A stretch of DNA of 64,000 bases, taken from the NCBI RefSeq assembly GCF_003688995.1, contig NZ_PENI01000005.1:186001-250000 (forward strand), read 5' to 3'. Positions 60,208-64,000 of the stretch are shown here, one piece after another. Under the pieces are notes generated by a model that was given only the letters and a program-made list of their open reading frames with translations, had not been told where the DNA came from and searched no databases. This DNA is from Streptomyces shenzhenensis. GTDB lineage: Bacteria; Actinomycetota; Actinomycetes; Streptomycetales; Streptomycetaceae. Made by a program: the position numbers and the translations under genes. How positions within the stretch are numbered: position 1 is the stretch's first letter; each line of letters begins with the position of its first letter.

Positions 60208-61173
60208 TCAGCGTGCTCGGCCCCGTGGCTTCAGTGGTGCCGGTGGCAGCTCCGGCGCCGGCAGTGGATCCCCGTCGTACCCCTTCACCGCACCGAACCG
60301 CGAGCCCGTCATCCATTCCTCGCGGGCCTGTTCGATCTCCTCCTGGGTGCGGCCGATGAGGTTCCACCACATGAGGAGTTCCTCCTCGAACGGCTCGCCG
60401 CCGAGCAGCATGAGGTCCGCGTCCGACTTCGCGCGCAGCGGCAGTTCGGCCCGGCCGCAGCCGAGGTAGAGCAGCGAACCCGGCAGCACGGGCACCCCGT
60501 CGACCTGCACCTCGCCGGACATCGCCAGTACGCCGTACTCGAAGTCGGGCTCCAGCGGGAGGCGGACGTCGGCGCCGTGCGTCAGCGCGAGGTCGGCGCC
60601 CACGATCGGTGTGTACGTCGTGCCCGGCGAGGCGGTGCCGTCGAGGCCGCCGAGGATCACGGTCGCCGTCAGGCCCGGCGCGGTGACCGTGGGCAGTTCG
60701 GGGTGGTGCTCGAACCGCGGCTCGGTGTGGCGGTGCGCGTCCGGCAGCGCGACCCACAGCTGGGCGCCGTGCAGGAGGCGGGCGTGCGGGCGGGGGCTCT
60801 CCTCGGAGTGGCTGATCGCCCGGCCCGAGGTCATCAGGCCCAGCTCCTTCGGCCGGATGGTCTGCAGGCTGCCGGTCGAGTCCCGGTGCAGCACCTCGCC
60901 CTCGTGCAGCCAGCTGACCGTCTGCAGGCCCATGTGCGGGTGCGGCGGGACCTGCATGCCCGGCTCGTCGGCGATGTCGTCGGGCCCGTAGTGGTCGACG
61001 AACGCCCAGGCGCCGATCATGCGCCGGCCGAGGTTCGGCAGCAGCCGGCGCACCTCGGTCGACTCGCCGAGCCGCACCCGGCGGGGGCTCAGCAGCTCGC
61101 GGACGGGCTCGGCGACGACGAATCCACGGCCGCCGCAGACGCCCGGTACGGGCGCGCGGTCAAGGTTGCTCAT
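60208..61173 (-). CDS. Pirin family protein
   Basis: 321 aa from ATG 61173. Two cupin domains. The first shows the metal-binding set HPHMGLQTVSWLHEGEVLHRDSTGSLQTI and EESPRPHARLLHGAQLWVALP typical of pirins (two His, one more His and a Glu as iron ligands). The C-terminal cupin includes the GGEPFEEELLMWWNLIGRTQEEI signature. Bacterial pirins act as quercetinase-like dioxygenases or redox regulators. It diverges from the MFS transporter gene. Confidence 0.94.
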   Translation of the reverse strand: MSNLDRAPVPGVCGGRGFVVAEPVRELLSPRRVRLGESTEVRRLLPNLGRRMIGAWAFVDHYGPDDIADEPGMQVPPHPHMGLQTVSWLHEGEVLHRDSTGSLQTIRPKELGLMTSGRAISHSEESPRPHARLLHGAQLWVALPDAHRHTEPRFEHHPELPTVTAPGLTATVILGGLDGTASPGTTYTPIVGADLALTHGADVRLPLEPDFEYGVLAMSGEVQVDGVPVLPGSLLYLGCGRAELPLRAKSDADLMLLGGEPFEEELLMWWNLIGRTQEEIEQAREEWMTGSRFGAVKGYDGDPLPAPELPPAPLKPRGRAR

Positions 61174-61366
61174 GGCGCACAACCTAGCGGCCGGCGGTTC
61201 CGGTTGCCGAGATGTGAAGACGTGGCCGTTCCGCCGGGCGCCGAGCCCGGTGTGTGCGGGATCTTCACCGTACGTCCACCGAATCCCACTCTCCTTGCTT
61301 AAGTCAATCAACGGACCTAAAGTCGATGGGTCGCGCAGCCCCGAGCGCCCGGACGGAGACCCGACC

Positions 61367-63721
61367 ATGGCCCACGCACAACCCCGGCCCGCACAGGAGA
61401 CGAGGCCGCAGCAGCCCGGCGCGCCGCGGACGAACCTCGTCGTCGCGGTCCTGGCCTTCGGCGGCATCGTGGTCTCGCTGATGCAGACCCTGGTGATCCC
61501 GATCGTGCCCGAGCTGCCGAAGCTGCTCGACGCGCCGGCGTCGGACGCGGCCTGGGCGGTCACCGCCACCCTCCTCGCGGCCGCCGTCGCCACGCCCGTC
61601 ATGGGCCGGCTCGGCGACATGTACGGCAAGCGGCTCATGCTGCTGACCAGCCTCGGCATGCTGGTCGCCGGATCGGTCACCGCCGCGCTGAGCGACACCC
61701 TCGCCCCGATGATCGTGGGGCGGGCGTTGCAGGGGCTGGCCGCCGGTGTGATCCCGCTCGGCATCAGCATCATGCGCGACGAACTGCCCGCCGAGCGGCT
61801 CGGCTCCGCCACCGCCCTGATGAGCGCCTCCCTGGGCGTCGGCGGCGCCCTCGGGCTGCCCGCCGCCGCGCTCATCGCCGACCACTTCGACTGGCACATG
61901 CTGTTCTGGACCTCGGCCGTGCTCGGCGGTGTCGCGGCCGTGCTCGTCCTGCTCCTCGTCCCCGAGTCCAGGGTGCGCACCGGCGGCCGGTTCGACCTGC
62001 CCGGCGCCCTCGGCATGGCGGCCGGTCTCGTCTGCCTGCTGCTGGCGATCTCCAAGGGCGCCGACTGGGGCTGGACCGGCGGCACGACCCTGGGCCTGTT
62101 CGGCGCCGCGGTCGTGGTGCTGTTCCTGTGGGGCGGGTACGAACTGCGCTCCGCGCAACCGCTGGTGGACCTGCGCGCCACGGCCCGCCGTCAGGTGCTG
62201 GTGACCAACCTCGCCTCGGTCGCCTTCGGGTTCTCCATGTTCGCGATGTCCCTGGTGCTTCCGCAGCTGCTGCAACTGCCCGTGGCGACCGGCTACGGCC
62301 TGGGCAAGTCGCTGCTGGTCGCCGGACTCGTCATGGCGCCGACCGGCCTGGTCATGATGGCCATGGCGCCGGTGTCCGCGGCCGTCTCCCGGGCACGGGG
62401 GCCCAAGGTGACCCTCATGTGCGGCGCCGTGATCGTGGCCGTCGGCTACGGCCTCACCATCGTGATGATGGACGCCGTCTGGCAGCTCGTCCTGGGCTCC
62501 TGCGTCATCGGTGCCGGCATCGGCTTCGCCTACGGCGCCATGCCCGCGCTCATCATGGGCGCCGTGGACCCCTCCGAGACGGCCGCCGCGAACAGCCTCA
62601 ACACCCTGATGCGATCGATCGGCACCTCCACCGCCAGCGCCGTCGCGGGCGTGATCCTGGCACAGCTGACCACCCCCTTCGGCGCCGTCTCCCTGCCCTC
62701 CGAGAACGGCTTCAAGGTGGTCATGGCCGTCGGCTCCGGAGCCGCGGTCCTCGCGCTCCTCGTGGCCGCCTTCATCCCGCGCCGCCGCGAGGCCGCGCCC
62801 GTGGTGGGACCGGCCACCGTGCAGGCCGCGGCGACCGGTGACGTCCCGCAGCCGCCCGCGCGGCCCGAGCCGGAGGCCGCGCGGACACCGGGTCCGGAAG
62901 CCGTGTCCGCGGAGCCGGCGGTGCCCGCGGTGACCGTCGTGTCCGCCGGATCCGCAGAGCGCGGCATCCCGGTGCGCGGACGGGTGCGGGGCGCCGACGG
63001 CGGGCCCGTGGCCGGCGCGGCGGTCACCCTGATCGCGCTCGAAGGACGGCAGCTGGGCCGGGCGGTCGCACGGCCCGACGGGTCGTACGCGCTCACCGCG
63101 CCGGGGGAGGGGACGTACGTCCTGATCGCCTCCGCCGCGGGCTGCCGGCCGCGTGCCACGTCGCTCGTGGTCGGCGCGGTCCCGCCGGCCTACGACATCC
63201 TGCTGAGCGGCGGTGGTGGGCTCACCGGAGTGGTGCGCTCCGCGGACAGCGGGGCGCCGGTCGCGGGCGCGGTCGTCGTCGTGACCGACGTGCGCGGCGA
63301 CGTCCTGGCCACCGAAGGGACCGACACGCTCGGCGAGTTCGGTGTCGCCGACCTGGTGCCCGGAACGGTGACCCTCGCCGTCAGCTCGCCCAAGCACCGC
63401 CCGCTCGCGCTCCCCGTCGACATGGCCGGGACCGGCGTCACCCGTGTGGAGATCGAACTGCGGCCCGGGGCGTACGTACGCGGCACGGTACGCGGCGCCG
63501 GAGCCCCGCTGAGCGACGCCCGGGTGACCCTGGTGGACGCCGCGGGCAATGTCGTCGCCACGACCACGACCGGCATCGACGGGGCGTACGCCTTCTCCGA
63601 CCTGGACACCGGCCCGTACTCGGTCATCGCGACCGGCTACCCGCCCCGGGCCACCGGGGTGCGCGTCGACGGGGACGACATCGAGAACCACGACATCGAA
63701 CTCACCTACCCCGGAGTCTAG
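61367..63721 (+). CDS. MFS transporter with C-terminal carboxypeptidase-regulatory-like domains
   Basis: 784 aa from ATG 61367. Residues ~20-480 form a 14-helix DHA2-type transporter (motif A GRLGDMYGKRLMLL; SIMRDELPAERLGSATALMSASLGVGGALGLPAAALIADHF). After a Pro/Ala-rich linker (~480-530) come three CarboxypepD_reg/SdrB-like repeats: VRGADGGPVAGAAVTLIALEGRQLG, VRSADSGAPVAGAVVVVTDVRGDVLA and VRGAGAPLSDARVTLVDAAGNVVA, each with a following YAL/FGV/YAF strand. The extension may form a pre-albumin-like tail. It could contact other surface proteins or the substrate. The normal family has about 500 residues. Confidence 0.9.
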   Translation: MAHAQPRPAQETRPQQPGAPRTNLVVAVLAFGGIVVSLMQTLVIPIVPELPKLLDAPASDAAWAVTATLLAAAVATPVMGRLGDMYGKRLMLLTSLGMLVAGSVTAALSDTLAPMIVGRALQGLAAGVIPLGISIMRDELPAERLGSATALMSASLGVGGALGLPAAALIADHFDWHMLFWTSAVLGGVAAVLVLLLVPESRVRTGGRFDLPGALGMAAGLVCLLLAISKGADWGWTGGTTLGLFGAAVVVLFLWGGYELRSAQPLVDLRATARRQVLVTNLASVAFGFSMFAMSLVLPQLLQLPVATGYGLGKSLLVAGLVMAPTGLVMMAMAPVSAAVSRARGPKVTLMCGAVIVAVGYGLTIVMMDAVWQLVLGSCVIGAGIGFAYGAMPALIMGAVDPSETAAANSLNTLMRSIGTSTASAVAGVILAQLTTPFGAVSLPSENGFKVVMAVGSGAAVLALLVAAFIPRRREAAPVVGPATVQAAATGDVPQPPARPEPEAARTPGPEAVSAEPAVPAVTVVSAGSAERGIPVRGRVRGADGGPVAGAAVTLIALEGRQLGRAVARPDGSYALTAPGEGTYVLIASAAGCRPRATSLVVGAVPPAYDILLSGGGGLTGVVRSADSGAPVAGAVVVVTDVRGDVLATEGTDTLGEFGVADLVPGTVTLAVSSPKHRPLALPVDMAGTGVTRVEIELRPGAYVRGTVRGAGAPLSDARVTLVDAAGNVVATTTTGIDGAYAFSDLDTGPYSVIATGYPPRATGVRVDGDDIENHDIELTYPGV

Positions 63722-63863
63722 TTCGCCGCATCCCACCGGTCCGGCGGCAGGCGGGGCGGCCGGAAGGGGACTGACAGATCGTCCTCCGGGTGCTTATGAT
63801 GCCGGAGATGATGAATCTTTCCTCGTACGGATTGGGGGAATCGTCCGCGCAAGGTGAGTGCTG

Positions 63864-64000
63864 ATGGCACATCACACCGCGAACGAGACTCCGCCCCGCC
63901 TGTTGATGTGGCAGCGCGTACGTGCGTACGCCGTGCCACCGTCCATGATCGAGACCGCGACCGTACGGCGTGCGGTCGGTGACTGGGCGGGGGCCTGCGC
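63864..64000 (+). CDS. 5' end of an unrecognised protein gene (partial)
   Basis: From ATG 63864, with AAGGTGAG upstream, the frame is open to the window edge and starts MAHHTANETPPRLLMWQRVRAYAVPPSMI in character, continuing into ATVRRAVGDWAGAC. No family can be named from 45 residues. Confidence 0.55.
   Translation, partial: MAHHTANETPPRLLMWQRVRAYAVPPSMIETATVRRAVGDWAGAC

Overview
The window is very GC-rich DNA with GTG/ATG starts, ATGA/GTGA stop-start overlaps, Tat and lipoprotein signal peptides, NarL-type two-component genes and an iron box of the DmdR/DtxR type. All of this points to a Streptomyces or a close actinomycete, probably in an accessory part of the chromosome. I see no rRNA, tRNA, CRISPR array or intact insertion sequence.

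Region 1 (1-13.3 kb): the 3' remnant of an esterase gene; a Tat-exported metallophosphoesterase; a sensor kinase/response regulator pair next to a small membrane protein and a MacB/FtsX-type ABC exporter; and a siderophore-iron ABC importer (binding lipoprotein, ATPase, two permeases) that diverges from a PPOX-type flavoprotein gene across an iron box. Region 2 (13.3-17.3 kb): a maleylpyruvate-isomerase-like gene broken by an internal deletion, then two MFS exporters and a 9-bp tandem repeat.

Region 3 (17.5-28.3 kb) looks like a one-carbon module. On the minus strand lie folP, a LigM/GcvT-type O-demethylase gene, metf-, purU- and folD-like genes and pabB, flanked by a LysR gene, a two-domain Lrp/AsnC gene and an MFS exporter gene. 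I infer the route: methyl donor + THF -> 5-methyl-THF -> 5,10-methylene-THF -> 10-formyl-THF -> formate + THF, with PabB and FolP supplying extra folate. A shared near-palindrome close to AACTAGATCGATCTAGTT occurs at six places, all in front of the LysR gene, folP, the demethylase gene and a distant third demethylase-like gene at 46.4 kb.

Region 4 (28.6-41.8 kb) looks like a ring-catabolism cluster with two divergent operons: HpaI-like aldolase, HpaH-like hydratase, a fumarylacetoacetase-RraA fusion, two FCD-type GntR regulators, an ACMSD-type amidohydrolase, a dienelactone-hydrolase-like protein, a flavin monooxygenase, a SnoaL-like protein, a second fumarylacetoacetase-type enzyme, a RidA protein and two DUF3500 proteins. 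No ring-cleaving dioxygenase is recognisable. Region 5 (41.9-47.8 kb) repeats the LysR + LigM-like pairing and adds a MarR regulator, a secreted metallo-beta-lactamase-fold protein and a third, divergent GcvT-fold protein.

Region 6 (48.1-56.4 kb): a protein joining a complete sugar-type ABC ATPase to a SpoIIE phosphatase and an RsbW-like kinase domain, divergent from a LacI-controlled sugar ABC importer (binding protein, two-domain ATPase, permease) and an unrecognised protein. Region 7 (56.5-64 kb): a 3.6-kb stretch bounded by a 34-bp direct repeat and holding a GntR gene, pxpA and an amidase gene; then a pirin gene, an MFS transporter with a carboxypeptidase-regulatory-like C-terminal extension, and the 5' end of an unknown gene. 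Functions are read from motifs and context only; substrates of the catabolic and transport systems are inference.
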